Assembly: GCA_017311315.1 (NCBI GenBank)
Contig: CM029658.1
Span: forward strand, 29,138,967-29,202,966
Source of the DNA: Dendrocalamus latiflorus
Taxonomy: Eukaryota > Streptophyta > Magnoliopsida > Poales > Poaceae
DNA length: 64,000 nucleotides
Reading direction: 5' to 3'
Of this stretch, positions 13,105-23,461 are shown piece by piece (the first letter of the stretch is position 1; every line of letters begins with the position of its first letter). The notes under the pieces are model-generated. The model worked only from the letters and a program-made list of their open reading frames with translations. It made no database searches and was not told where the DNA came from. The position numbers and the translations under genes were made by a program.

Positions 13105-13420
13105 ACTGCAGTAAACAAGATCATTTGACACAATATATTCCAAATGTTAACACAATGTGCAATAAACAAGATCATTTGACACAATATATTCCAAATGTTA
13201 ACACAATGTGCAGTAAACAAGATCATTTGACACAATATATTCCAAATGTTAACACAATGTGCAGTAAACATGATCATTTGACACAATATATTCCAAATGT
13301 TAACACAATGTGCAGTAAACAAGATCATTTGACACAATATATTCCAAATGTTAACACAATGTGCAGTAAACAAGATCATTTGACACAATATATTCCAAAT
13401 GTTAACACAATGTGTAGATC
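13105..13420. repeat. 51-bp minisatellite, about six copies
   Basis: The unit GATCATTTGACACAATATAT... recurs at 13119, 13170, 13221, 13272, 13323 and 13374, exactly 51 bases apart, with one-base differences. Since 51 is divisible by three, the array stays open on both strands and gives long but meaningless frames (13125-13736 plus, 13098-13841 minus). The right arm has no such array, so it arose after the arms separated. Confidence 0.93.
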
Positions 13421-13434
13421 TTTGGATCCTTGCC

Positions 13435-13735
13435 TTATACGACGACGGCGGCATGGACAGAGAGGGGCTCGGGGAGGCGGCCGGCGAGGGGCTCGGGGGA
13501 GGCGACGGTGGCGACGGAGGAGCGAGGAGGCAGTGGCGACGGCCCCGAGGGAGGAGGAGGGCGACGGCGACGATGGAGGTGAGAGGAGGCAGCGGCGACG
13601 GAGAAGCGAGGAGGCACCGATGACGGGCTCGAGGGAGGAGGAGGGCGACGGCGGCGACGGAGGTGAGAGCAGGCAGCGGCGACGGCGGCGGCGACAGAGG
13701 TCCGTGGAGACAGATCGGCAGAGCAGCGATATTTA
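13435..13735 (-). repeat. GC-rich leader of left CACTA copy
   Basis: A stretch built on repeated CGGCGACGG / GGAGGAG units, next to a TATA-like promoter and the central subterminal repeats. Its mirror image is 15130-15350 (CCTCGAGCCCTCGCCG units). The position suggests the 5' transcribed leader of the CACTA gene rather than a protein of its own. Confidence 0.6.
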
Positions 13736-13761
13736 GATCTATAATTGCAGCATACAAGGAA

Positions 13762-13800
13762 AACCCTAGCCAGAGGGTATATATAGGGAGGCTTATTACA
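13762..13800 (-). promoter_or_regulatory. Putative promoter of left CACTA copy (TATA-like)
   Basis: On the minus strand this reads CCCTATATATACCCTCTGG followed by CTAGGGTTTT, the mirror of 15066-15093. It lies between the central subterminal repeats and the GC-rich leader and would drive leftward transcription. Confidence 0.5.
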
Positions 13801-13939
13801 GACGGTTTTACACTTAGAACCGTCTGTGATATCAATATCACAGACGTTTCTAAATTTAGAACTGTCTGTGATAGTTCATATCACAGACGGTTCTAACTTT
13901 AGAACCGTCTGTGATAAGCCTTTGCCCCCGACTGTAGTT
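13798..13939 (-). repeat. Inner CACTA-like end, left (subterminal repeats plus degenerate terminus)
   Basis: Copies of ACAGACGGTT and its reverse complement end at 13939 in a sequence whose reverse complement starts AACTACAGTCGG. This is one base off CACTACAATCGG at 14831, with which it is inverted; both are followed by GGCAAAGGCTTATCACAGACGG-type sequence. It therefore looks like a mutated CACTA terminus facing the centre. Confidence 0.7.
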
Positions 13940-13959
13940 ATTAAGACAAACACCAACCA

Positions 13960-14245
13960 GCTGCATTCATATACAACACCAACCAGCTGCATTCATAAAT
14001 GCAAATTCTTCACACATTTTCACATATACATAAATGCAAATTCACAAATACATCACACACATGCATTGTTGTATAAATATATGCCAATTCACATATACAT
14101 CACACACATGCATTGTTGTATAAATAAATGCCAATTCACATATACATCACACAGTACACATGCATTGTTGTATACATAAATGCCAATTCACATATACATC
14201 ACACACATGCATTGTTATATACATATATGCAAATGCCCACATATA
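13960..14245. repeat. Central minisatellite of about 47 bp
   Basis: Four units containing ACATGCATTGTTGTATA and CCAATTCACATATACATCAC, starting near 14060, 14107, 14159 and 14207, with shorter related pieces before them. A/T-rich and without coding content. Confidence 0.85.
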
Positions 14246-14257
14246 TATCGCACATTC

Positions 14258-14825
14258 TCATTCTACTTGCTTATTTCCTTTAAAAATTAGCCATTCATGA
14301 TGATCAATGCGTACATAACTATTTTCGTCACGTTGTTCGTCGTCGACCCTTATGCCATTTCCAAAAGGAGGTAACTCGTCAAATTGATTGTATTCTTCCT
14401 CGTCCACTACATTCTCTACTTCGACAATTCTCCTTTTTCCATGAAGAACTACATGGCGTTTCTTATTTCCTGGGTCGGTTACATAGAAAACTTGAACAAC
14501 TTGGTTGGCGAGTACGAATGGTTCGTCTTTGTACCCGACACGTTGGAGGTCCACGGTAGTGACACCGTACTTGTCAACCTTCACCTGTGGGAGATGCACC
14601 CAACGACAGTGAAATAAGGGGATCTTGAAAACCACATAGTCGAGCTCCCAAATCTCTTCTATAAACCCATAGTATGAGTTTCTCGACCCATCGGTACTGA
14701 ACACATCTATGCGGACACCGCTGTTCTGGTTAGTGCTCTTTACATTCTGAGACTGTGTATAGAATGTGTACCCATTTATGTCATATCCTTGCCATGTCAC
14801 AACTGTAAATGTTGGCGGTTGATCA
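14258..14825 (-). pseudogene. TNP2-type CACTA transposase, C-terminal DUF4216 fragment
   Basis: The minus frame contains a run recognisable as DUF4216 (PF13952), the C-terminal domain of En/Spm TNP2 transposases: QGYDINGYTFYTQSQ near its start, then YYGFIEEIWELDY, RVGYKDEPFVLANQV and VFYVTDPGNKKRHVV, ending about residue 213 with an acidic tail. It is about 190 residues, against more than 700 for a full TNP2, and the tnp2 core with its catalytic residues is absent. The frame stays open upstream to 14899, but those residues come from the CACTA terminus at 14831. It is a fragment, clean of stops, bounded on both sides by inward CACTA-like ends. Confidence 0.88.
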
Positions 14826-14830
14826 TGAAT

Positions 14831-15062
14831 CACTACAATCGGGCAAAGGCTTATCACAGACGGTTCTACACTTAGAACCGTCTGTGATATCAATATCACA
14901 GACAGTTCTAAGTTTAGAACTGTCTGTGATAAACCTACTATCTCAGACGGTTCTAAAAAAGAATTGTCTGTGATAGTTGGATTATCACAGACGGTTCTAA
15001 ACTTAGAACCGTCTGTGATATTGATATCACAGACGATTCTAAGTGTAGAACCGTCTGTAATA
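14831..15062 (+). repeat. Inner CACTA-like end, right (terminus and subterminal repeats)
   Basis: Begins CACTACAATCGGGCAAAGGC at 14831, followed by six or more ACAGACGGTT/AACCGTCTGT palindromes. The terminal bases differ from the outer ends (CACTACTACAGAAAA), although both start CACTAC and share the same subterminal motif. Confidence 0.75.
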
Positions 15063-15350
15063 ATTCCCTATATATACCCTCTGGCTAGGGTTTTTCGTGT
15101 ATTCTGCAGTTATTCTACATCTAAATCCTGATCTGCCTCCCTCGAGCCCTCGCTGGCCGCCTCCTCGAGCCGTCGCCGCCACCTCCCCGAGCCGTCGCCG
15201 CCGCCTTCCTCGAGCCCTCGCCGGTCGCCTCCCCGAGCCCTCGCCGCCGCCTCCTTGAGCCCTCGCCGCCGCCTCCCCGAGCCCTCGCCGCCGCCTCCTC
15301 GCATCTGTAATTTTCGCCGCCGCCTCATCTGTCAACTTCAAAGACTATGT
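15063..15350 (+). promoter_or_regulatory. Putative promoter and GC-rich leader of right CACTA copy
   Basis: CCCTATATATACCCTCTGG at 15066-15084 is a TATA-like core just inside the subterminal repeats, followed by CTAGGGTTTTT and a repetitive CGCCGCCTCC leader. The mirror on the left is 13435-13800. Together the two would fire outward from the centre. Confidence 0.5.
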
Positions 15351-15667
15351 TTGTGGGTTTGGTGATTGCTCTGTGATGAACTAATCAAAGGCTGAATAGA
15401 TCTTGATAACGAGATAAGGATTTTGAGCTCTAGTGATTAGTCTTCTACTGTCTATATCCATGCAGACTTTCGGCCGGTTAGGTTTGTTCATGTGCACTTA
15501 AGTCCTTGTTGTGCAGTACTCTAGTTGTCTTAGAGGAGTTTCCTTTTATATTAGATGCTGCATGTTTAGTCTGTGACTTCAAACTATTTCTTCAGTGACT
15601 GTGAACATTCACACCGAAAGTTGTAGATTGCTGTTTCCTGTGTTTGATTAGTGGTGAACATTCACAC

Positions 15668-18372
15668 AAGTCGATGTATCTGGGGTCCCTCTCCTTCCTC
15701 GCAAAGCAGTAAGCGCATGTAGAAGCATGATCAGAATAGTTGCACGAGAACGAATTGAGATCACATTCAATTCGTGGAAAGATGTGCCTGCGACTTGGAA
15801 AAGAGAGCTGCTGACAGAAATTTTGGCATCGTTCGAGATCCCAGAAGAACACCAAGATGCCGTGCAACGACAAGCCTTACTAGGGGCATGCAAAGCATGG
15901 AAGAACTTCAAGAGCAAGCTTGTCAAGGACTACGTGGAGGAGGACAAAATGCCCTTTCATAAATGCCCATTCCTGGAACCACAATGGGAAGAGTTCAAGG
16001 CTTCGAAGACGACCGAAGATTTCAAAAGTACAAGTGCGGCGCACAAGGCCCTCCAGGCAAAAAACACACACCCCCACAGACTTGGCACAGCTGGGTATGC
16101 GGGTAAAATCCCATAGTGGAGGAGGGAGGATGAACTGGCAACCCAACAGGACATCGGCCCGCCATTTTCCAATATCCGGGATGACCGCGCTCGAAATTTG
16201 ATTAGAGCAAGGTCATCTACAACGACATCGAGGGACATCTCCTTTCGAAACCCTGCAGACCAGCAAGTGTCCCAGCGCCTGGTAAGATATTAATCGAACT
16301 ACGTAGCTTGTAATTACTCCACAACATCGTACGCAGTGAAATGACATGTCGTGCTCTTGCAGGAAGAGCTGAGTTTTGAATCTACCCTGGGATCATTCCA
16401 GAGATCAAGGGAGAATGATATTCTCTCTGCGGCCCTGGGAAACAAGGAGCACCCGGGCCGTACGAGAGGCCTTGGGCTTTACGTTCCTTGGAAATATGGT
16501 TTCCAAGATGACTCCGAAATGTATCGGCGTAGGAAGAGAACCAAAGCCGAGCGTGAGGAGCGGCTACGAGAAGAGATCAAGGCATCTCTTAGAGAGGAGC
16601 TAATAGGTGAGCTGGCTGATGTAGTCAGAGATGAGGTGCGGAAACATACAGAAAGTCAGCAGGCCACCGCCGCTCTTGTGCTAGCTAGCCCGCACAACCG
16701 TCCGAGTAGTTGCGCGTCCAATCCGACGGAAAGCGAGGCCAGATTTCCTGTGGACGACATCTAGGTAATAATTATTATCTCTCGAATGCTTGCTCCATTG
16801 ATAGGCCTATTGGAGTAGCTAATTTTGTATCGTTTTTTAGGAGCCTACGAAGTGCAGGCTCCAAGTGAGATATGCCTCCGTTCCCTTGTACGCTGCTTGG
16901 GGCCAGGCATATCCGTCTGCTATCGGGGCCATAGTGCATGGTCAAGCTTTAGTCCCAGGCTACGCAAAAGTTAATGTGGATGGTGTGCATGTTAATTTTG
17001 AGATAGTCCCGCTACCGAAGCCCCCCCAACGATGAGATCATGACTCTAGGGCAGGCCATTGGAACATTCATCCAGTGGCCCAAAAGCGACATCTCCCTAG
17101 AGGCTTCTGCACCGGTGGCCGGACCAGAAGGGCAGTGCGAACCAGAGCTAAATGCACTGGTGCTATCTCCACAAGGGCAGTGCGAACCAGAGCTACTTGC
17201 ACCGGTGCTATCTCCACGGGTGCTATTCTCGCCAAAGCAACTTGCACTAGTGCTACCATTACAGTCGACTACCATAAAGTCGACCTATAGTCGAGGCAGT
17301 GGCCAGGGCAAATCAAAGACGAAGCATGATGATGATATCCCGTACCTGCCATTGGCCCACAAATTCGTGCTAGGCGAGCTGATGATAATCCCGGAAGAGC
17401 ACCTCGTAACCCTAGGACTTGGTTGCCAAACATTACACGCTTGGTATATGGAATAGTCCAATAAGCCAGAAGCAGAACGGCGCTCAGGTATCACTGTCAA
17501 ATTCAGACGGGATCATTTCCAGCACGAATTTCAGGAATGTGTCTTCGTGGTGACCTTTGACGATATATTTGGTCTTTTCACGCTCAACGCTCTCGACGTC
17601 TCACTCGTTCGATGCTGGACGCTGTAAGTCTGTACAATCACAGTCTCTGTTCATGTAATACCGATATATGTCACAATTTGTTGCTTTTCTGTGTCTATAT
17701 ATAGATTCATGCTGACCCAAGCTAGATCATCGAAATCACCAATTGGTTTCCTGGACCCACGCTTGGTCTCCGTTGATACCATCAACGAGAATGCATCCTT
17801 CGTCGAGAGCTATATTACATCAACACTACTGACTCACCACGATAAGGAATTTGTTCTTATGCCATATAATGAGCACTTCCATTAGATTTTAATTGTAATT
17901 GTACCAAAATGGAACAAGGCTATATACCTTGATTCTCTAAGTAAGAACAAATCCAAGTACACATCTATCACCCAAATACTCGGTAGGTAAGTACATTGTA
18001 CATTGTACTCTTTCCTTCCTTCCGAATGACTAATCTAATTTTTTCGAATAACGAAGGTTGTTCGTCACATATGTTGCACAAACATGTGCCTCGACGACAG
18101 GGGGCAAGCCCTTGAAACATGTTTGCAATTTTCGGGTATTCGCTAGCTATACATTAATTAATCCTATACAACACTTAGTAGTAATGCCTCTTGATTTAAC
18201 ACATTCTATTTTTTTGCAATGCCACCAGCAGCAGCCGGGCAACACGTGCGGATTCTACGTGTGCCATAATATGAGACTACTCCTCGATTCCTCGAAGTTC
18301 ACCAATTCTAAGGTTTGTCAATCTTCCCACATTTATTTCATACTTGTCAGGTTATATATGTACGCGCATTGA
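15668..18372 (+). pseudogene. CACTA second protein (En/Spm domain plus Ulp1 protease), right copy
   Basis: Mirror of the left copy. 15727-16116 is open across the codon that is a stop on the left. 16351-16764 carries ENDILSAALGNKEHPGR and the charged coil (PF03004-like). 17040-17456 is the acidic/proline linker. 17691-17885 holds the Ulp1 histidine segment (MPYNEHFHWI just before and at the frame end) and 18058-18372 the catalytic cysteine in GNTCGFYVC. Upstream of 15727 a one-base difference from the left copy (near 15684) breaks the N-terminal frame, and similarity to the left arm is lost before about 15668, so the left copy's N-terminus has no counterpart. Ulp1/C48 proteases cut SUMO-like proteins; what they do in CACTA elements is unknown. 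Confidence 0.75.
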
Positions 18373-18415
18373 TATTCCTATCGACAGGCTGCGCCCATCT
18401 CTACATCTGCATTGA
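15793..18415 (+). repeat. Right arm of 2.6-kb inverted repeat
   Basis: Reverse complement of 9988-12610 at about 99 percent. The match stops on the outer side at GCATTGAAACA (18415), where the right arm has 677 extra bases before the shared sequence resumes at about 19105. Confidence 0.92.
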
Positions 18416-19200
18416 AACATGGTCCTGGGAAACAAGGAGCACCCGGGCCGTACGAGAGGCCTTGGGCTTTACGTTCCTTGGAAACATGGTTTCCAAGATG
18501 ACTCCGAAATGTATCGGCGCAGGAAGAGAAACAAAGCCGAGCGTGACGCACGGCTACGGGAAGAGATCAAGGAATATGTACTTATGCCCTTCCATCAGAA
18601 CTATCATTGGATTTTAATAGTAATTGTACCAAAATGAAACAAGCTATATTACCTTGATTCCCTAAGTAAGAATAAAATGGACTTTACAGTTGTCAGCCAA
18701 GTACTCGATAGGTAAGTACATTTTCTCCATATATACCTATATTGTACTTTTTCTTTCCTTATGAATGACTGAGGTTAACTTTTTCGAATCACGCAGGGCG
18801 TTCGCGATGTACATTGCAATGGGAGGTGTCTCGAAGTAAGGGGCTAAAGGCCTGACACATGCTCGAGATTTTAAGGTATTTGCTATTACACATTAATCAA
18901 TCCTATGCAACAGTTGGTAGTAATGCCTCTTGAATTAACACATTGCATTTTTTGCAGTGCCACCAGCAGTCGCAGGGCAACACATGTGGATTCTACATTT
19001 GCCACCATATTCAAGGTTTGTCAATCTTCCCATAATTACTTCATACTTATCACGTTATATATATATACGCACATTGATATTCCTATCGACAGGTTGCGTT
19101 CATCCCGTCAACTGCATTGAAACAGCCTGACCTTTCACACATTCGAGGAGAGATGGCGTACTTTCTGGTGGCTAACGTCATAAACCCAGCTGGAAAGTTC
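18416..19200 (+). pseudogene. Third, internally deleted copy of the CACTA second gene
   Basis: Starts in the middle of the En/Spm domain (LGNKEHPGRTRGLGLYVPW) and, after the charged coil, jumps straight to the protease histidine region (NYHWILIVIVPK), skipping about 1 kb present in the full copies. Degenerate protease sequence follows to about 19000, with in-frame stops, and then the normal 3' part. It is more divergent from the two full copies than they are from each other. It accounts for the 677-bp length difference between the arms. Confidence 0.8.
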
Positions 19201-19216
19201 CACTGCGCACCATGAT

Positions 19217-19413
19217 TTTTTATTGCTCTGATCACTCCGGAATCGAGGTCTTGCGAAAGGAACAGTGCATACTCAATGAACTTTGTCAGGCTGCACAAGC
19301 AATACTTGAATGGCAATCATGCACCATCCAAGTATTGCTTGTGCAGCCTGACAAAGTTCGTTGAGTATGACTATGTTCCTTTCGCGAGACCTCGATTCCG
19401 GAGTGATAGAGCA
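19217..19413. repeat. Foldback of about 90-bp arms in right 3' region
   Basis: The segment TTGCTCTGATCACTCCGGA... (19217-19308) is repeated in inverted form at 19322-19413, with a short loop near 19315. Counterpart of the left foldback at 9690-9893. Confidence 0.8.
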
Positions 19414-19727
19414 ATAAAAAAAATGCAATGTTACCATCTAAGTGGAAATGCAACGTACATCTTTTGTAATTGTATATTTGTTAATGGATATGTTATTTCA
19501 TTTCAATTAATTGATTTGCAAAATTGATGTTTTATGTTTGTCAAATGGATGTTTTATGTTCGTCAAATGAAGTGCGATGTGAATTGGATGTTGTATGTTT
19601 GTATGTGAATTGAATGTTGTATGTTTGTCAGACATTGTATGTATATCTGCTTGTTTCAGAGGGCATGGCTAGCATTTCCTGAGGCTAGCCAATAAACAGG
19701 GATAGATTTAGGGGTAGAAAGGAATAT

Positions 19728-19914
19728 CACAGATGGTTTTTAACTGAAAACCGTCTGTGATAGGTGATATATCACAGACGGTTTTCAGCTAAAAACCGTC
19801 TGTGATAGGTGATATATCACAAACGGTTTTATATTTAAAAATCGTCTGTGATAACTAGATATCACAGACGGTTTTTACTTAAAAACCGTCTGTGATTATC
19901 AGCTATCACAGACC
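19728..19914. repeat. Right subterminal repeats
   Basis: Four palindromic pairs of ATCACAGACGGTTTT and AAAACCGTCTGTGAT separated by short TA-rich linkers. Confidence 0.9.
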
Positions 19915-19929
19915 TTTTCTGTAGTAGTG
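19915..19929 (-). repeat. Right CACTA terminal inverted repeat
   Basis: TTTTCTGTAGTAGTG, exact reverse complement of 9151-9165. Confidence 0.92.
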
Positions 19930-20770
19930 TGCCTAGCCGCTTTGCAAACCTTATTAAGCTCAAATTCCCAATGGCCGTGAACGGCTCATGTCTGGAACCG
20001 CGGATGATTTCGCAATCACGCTTATGCCATTCTCGACCCACTCCTCGTCGCCCAGAAAATCTCTATTTCCCCTTTCTATCCTAGTTTATCTACTTCGTGG
20101 TCCGAGCGCTCTGTTCTGTGCCAACAAAGAGAGATTTGCAGCAGCAATCAATCCAAATTCCAAATGCTGCAGAATGCTCATATTAGTATAAGGAGTACAA
20201 GGAGTTCCAGGAATTGTTTCTTTTATAAAAAAATAAAAAAATCCACTGACTGGTAAGATACTGGCAAAGAAGTAACAGTCAACTGCTTGTATTTGAATGT
20301 TATCATACTTGCTAATTGTTAACATTTGTACTAGTACTAACCCTTGCAGAGTGCATAATAACGCAAATACAATAAATCAGTCTTTCTCGGTGGTCCCTGG
20401 AGTGGCTGGAAGTTCCATAGAAAGAGGGGGATTGGGTCACTGAGAAAGTATTGGGTCATCACTTATCAGCCTGTCAAGGGGACTGATAAATCTTGGTGCC
20501 AATTTCCACAATTGGTCGGCAGAACGGAAGAAATTTCTTCTTGGGGTCGTTTTCATCAGTGGGGCTGGCAATGACTCTCCAACTCAAGTGATGTTCAGTT
20601 TAGTAGTACTCCACTCTTGGAGCAGTTTGCCTATTGCCATTACAGGGAAACTCCTACATCTGCTTCAGTGCTTTTGTAAACTAGCCTTCTCACCTTATCT
20701 CCAACCATGGCCTTGGCTTTCCGTGGTAAAGCTGTGGCCGTCTGTGATGATCTAGGTCATCACTATCTAG
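19930..20770. other. Spacer without recognised feature
   Basis: About 840 bases between the CACTA end and the truncated gypsy copy. Some stretches (20000-20150, 20350-20760) look like ordinary non-repetitive sequence, but no frame longer than about 80 codons and no family could be recognised. It may be host sequence or an old element fragment. Confidence 0.4.
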
Positions 20771-21742
20771 TCCTTGGTGGGGCATCCACAGAGACGCTAC
20801 GGAGCATCATTGTGTAGCGAGTCCTCAGCACACAGGTACAACAACCCGATAAGCTTCAACGCCATAATTTGTTTCAGACTTTCTTCGCAATCAAGAACCG
20901 GCGCGCACGTGTCATCATTGATGGAGGAAGCTGCAACAACTTGGTGAGTTCTGACTTGGTCAAGAAGCTTGGCTTGACCACGCGACCGCATCCACATCCA
21001 TACCATATTTAGTGGTTAAATGACTCCGGAAAAGCTAAGGTAACGCAAACATGCCGAGTCCATTTTTCCATTGGTGGTTATGCTGATCATGTTGATTGTG
21101 ATGTGGTTCCCATGCAAGCATGCTCTCTTTTATTGGGTCGACCTTGGGAATTTGATAATGATGCTTTACACCATGGTAGTAGTAACAAATACACCACGGA
21201 TCAAATGATAATACCAGTGAGACATGAGGATGGGGAACCGATTTTTCATTTTGATGCTCTCCACACGCTGTGCTTTCGAAGCCTTAGAGTGATTACATGG
21301 AAAGGAATATGATGAGGACATCACTTCTTCGGATACACACAACACTCCTCCACTTGACATTCAAGGACCAATCACTAGAGCTCGCGCCCGACAATTGAAT
21401 TTACAGGTGAGCTCGTTCCTAAGTACTTCTTTTTTTCATGTGAGAATCGATTGCTACCTAATGATTTAATTATGATTAGGAACCATGGAGAGGATCAGGA
21501 AGTACTTGGAGAAGGGCTACGAGGTGCACAAGTCCAGCAAGGGCGGTCGAATCATGCTGGAGGCCCAACTCAAGCCGACTTCGAATCCAATTCGGAGTCC
21601 AGGACCAGGCCACACTAAAATGGACGCCCAGATCGCATCCGGGCCTCGTTTTGGAAATTCTACATATGGATGGAAAGCTGAGAAGGTAACCTTTCCAATG
21701 GCTCTGGTCCCATGTCAAAATTCCTTCTGAGTCAACGGGAAT
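20771..21742 (+). pseudogene. Protease and pol tail of element B, first copy
   Basis: Starts abruptly in the region before the protease. It contains the aspartic protease motif IIDGGSCNNL (about 20917-20946) and its later LLGRPW (about 21136-21153), with a TAG between them (21009-21011). At about 21310 the sequence jumps from just after the protease to a GPITRARARQLNLQ segment, which normally ends gypsy polyproteins. Reverse transcriptase, RNase H and integrase are therefore missing, with the same junction as in the second copy. Confidence 0.82.
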
Positions 21743-22227
21743 TGTCAAAACAATTGGGTGTTCAGAATCTGTCAGGGTGCTGTGCCACCGTCTTTTGGGC
21801 CGTTCGGCTTTGTATCGTGTTGGAGCCCATTAGGGCGCGTCCAGGGGTTTTGCACACCCCTCACTCCTCTATATCCAGCTGCCACCCCCCATCATTAGGG
21901 TTTGGGTTTTGCTTAGATTATTCTGTATTTGAACAGTTTCGCCGTTCATCGGTTTGTGAGACCCCAACTTTCGAGTGCTAAATCAATACATCTGCAATTT
22001 AGTTGTGTTCTTCCTTGTTCTTGCTTGTGTTCTTCGATTCGCAGGCGAGGATTAACCTTCTTGGCGAGGTCAACCAGGCTACGCACGGTTGATAACCTGA
22101 GGAGGCGTGGTGCTGCGATTGTGGGGTTCGGAACGTGTTGTTCGGAAGCCGGATCGATTTGTGTCGCACCTCCACTAAATCGAACATATCCAGAACCTAT
22201 TGGAAGATAGGGACCTCGTTCCTACCA
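21743..22227 (+). repeat. LTR of element B (5' LTR of the complete unit)
   Basis: Runs from about TGTCAAAACA to CCTACCA at 22227, directly before the primer-binding site. It contains a TATA-like CTCTATATCC near 21875. The right boundary is sharp because copies diverge there; the left boundary is my best guess and could lie further upstream. Confidence 0.65.
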
Positions 22228-22229
22228 AG

Positions 22230-22242
22230 TGGTAATCAGAGC
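22230..22242 (+). other. Primer-binding site of element B
   Basis: TGGTAATCAGAGC, the initiator tRNA-Met type site with one extra A, two bases after the LTR end. Confidence 0.8.
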
Positions 22243-23446
22243 TTCAGGTGTTCCTTCAGGTTCGAGTTTACCCTACCTTTGTTGTTTTCGGTTTCATCCT
22301 AGAGTCCAAGAAAAAGCCCTACAAAAAAATTTGTAGTCATAGGTTGTTTCCTATCCCAAATCTCATTTAGCCTTTTGCACAATTTGATTTCAGAGTCCGT
22401 AGTGTTGAGTTTGTGTCCTTAGTTGAGTTGTGTTGCTGGTTTAGATCGTGTTTTGTTTCGGGTTGTCTTGCTTCCGCTACCTCTCATACAAACCCTAGCC
22501 GTCAACTTTTGTTTTCCCACCCATATCCCACCCTCTGTTTTTGAGTCATCCATCGCGTCTCGTGATCACCCAGCACCATCCCCCACCTTTCCCCGAGCTT
22601 CCGCCCCCAATTTCCTCCACCCGATTTCGTTTCGGCCTCCACAGCAACCATAACTCGGAGGCCCTCCTTCAAACGGCCGTAACTTTCTCATACGGACTCA
22701 AAATTAGGCGAATTTTTTTTTCAAATTGGGTGAAATTGAATTGTGCATCCAAAACTTCCAGCTTTGCTGGGTTTGGCGAATTTATTTTTCCCAAATTCGG
22801 CCTGGAAAGTTCAGTACTTGAGCTCCGAAATTTCATCACAGAATTTACAACACATTCATCATTTTCTGTAGGCCACACCTTACATCAGATTGAGGTGAAA
22901 CTTTGTGTGGTTCCTATTTCTGTGCTCTGCTTCGTGAAAAAAAAGAAAAAAAAGAAAAATTTTGGCACCTGGGGTTATAGTGCTGAGAGTGCTATCCGTG
23001 ACAAGAAAAACAACCATGACAGGGCACAGTTTTAGGTGACAGAGCTTCATTTGTTTTGTGCTTATGATGAATTAAGTTTCTCATTGCCTGGACATCTTTG
23101 TTGCTGTCTTTGCTTTACTATTCTGGTCTTGACTCCTTGTTCATCATATCATAACTGATATAGGACACATTTAGACCAACAACTAGGACCAGTGCTTTGG
23201 ACATTTATTCAGCATTACTATCTGTTATTGATTTGTGTTCCACTAACATATTTGGCCTGCCAAGCTCCATATACCTACTTCCGGATAGCACAGTTTTTGA
23301 GCCTTGCAATCACCGGATCACACTCTCCAGGTATCCTTTGCCTTATTTTGGTAAGAACACTTGTAAGAGCTTGGTAAGCCACTTCCTTTGCGGGTTCCCA
23401 CTGCCCTTACTTTGTAGTTGATAGGGATAATCCTTTTGTTTTCCCT
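22243..23446. other. Untranslated leader of element B
   Basis: About 1.2 kb between the primer-binding site and gag with no recognisable domain. Long leaders here hold the packaging signal in related elements, but no specific structure was identified. Confidence 0.55.
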
Positions 23447-23461
23447 GTGTTTCCACTAACC

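Larger units (their letters stand above)
9151..19929. mobile_element. Palindromic CACTA (En/Spm) transposon structure
   Basis: The left end reads CACTACTACAGAAAA (9151-9165) and the right end is its reverse complement (19915-19929). Both ends are followed inward by tandem and inverted copies of an ATCACAGACGGTT motif, the subterminal repeat arrangement of CACTA elements. Inside, two copies of the second CACTA gene lie in opposite orientation, both pointing outward, around a centre with a TNP2 fragment. Matching coordinates of the two arms sum to 28403 over the best-matched 2.6 kb. The 3-bp flanks (GTA on the left, TGC on the right) do not match, so this may not be a single simple insertion. 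Confidence 0.88.

Noticed and set aside
13100..13420. CRISPR-like regular repeats
   Set aside because: Units are contiguous with no unique spacers and the genome is plant; it is a minisatellite. The same applies to 50998-51410.
13098..13841. 247-codon minus frame and 203-codon plus frame over the same stretch
   Set aside because: Produced by the 51-bp minisatellite and the GC-rich leader; no domain, and both strands are open for the trivial reason of period length.
14826..14899. N-terminal extension of the DUF4216 frame
   Set aside because: These codons come from the CACTA terminus and subterminal repeats starting at 14831, not from the transposase gene.
9148..19932. 3-bp target duplication for the CACTA structure
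   Set aside because: Left flank GTA and right flank TGC do not match, so no duplication is claimed.
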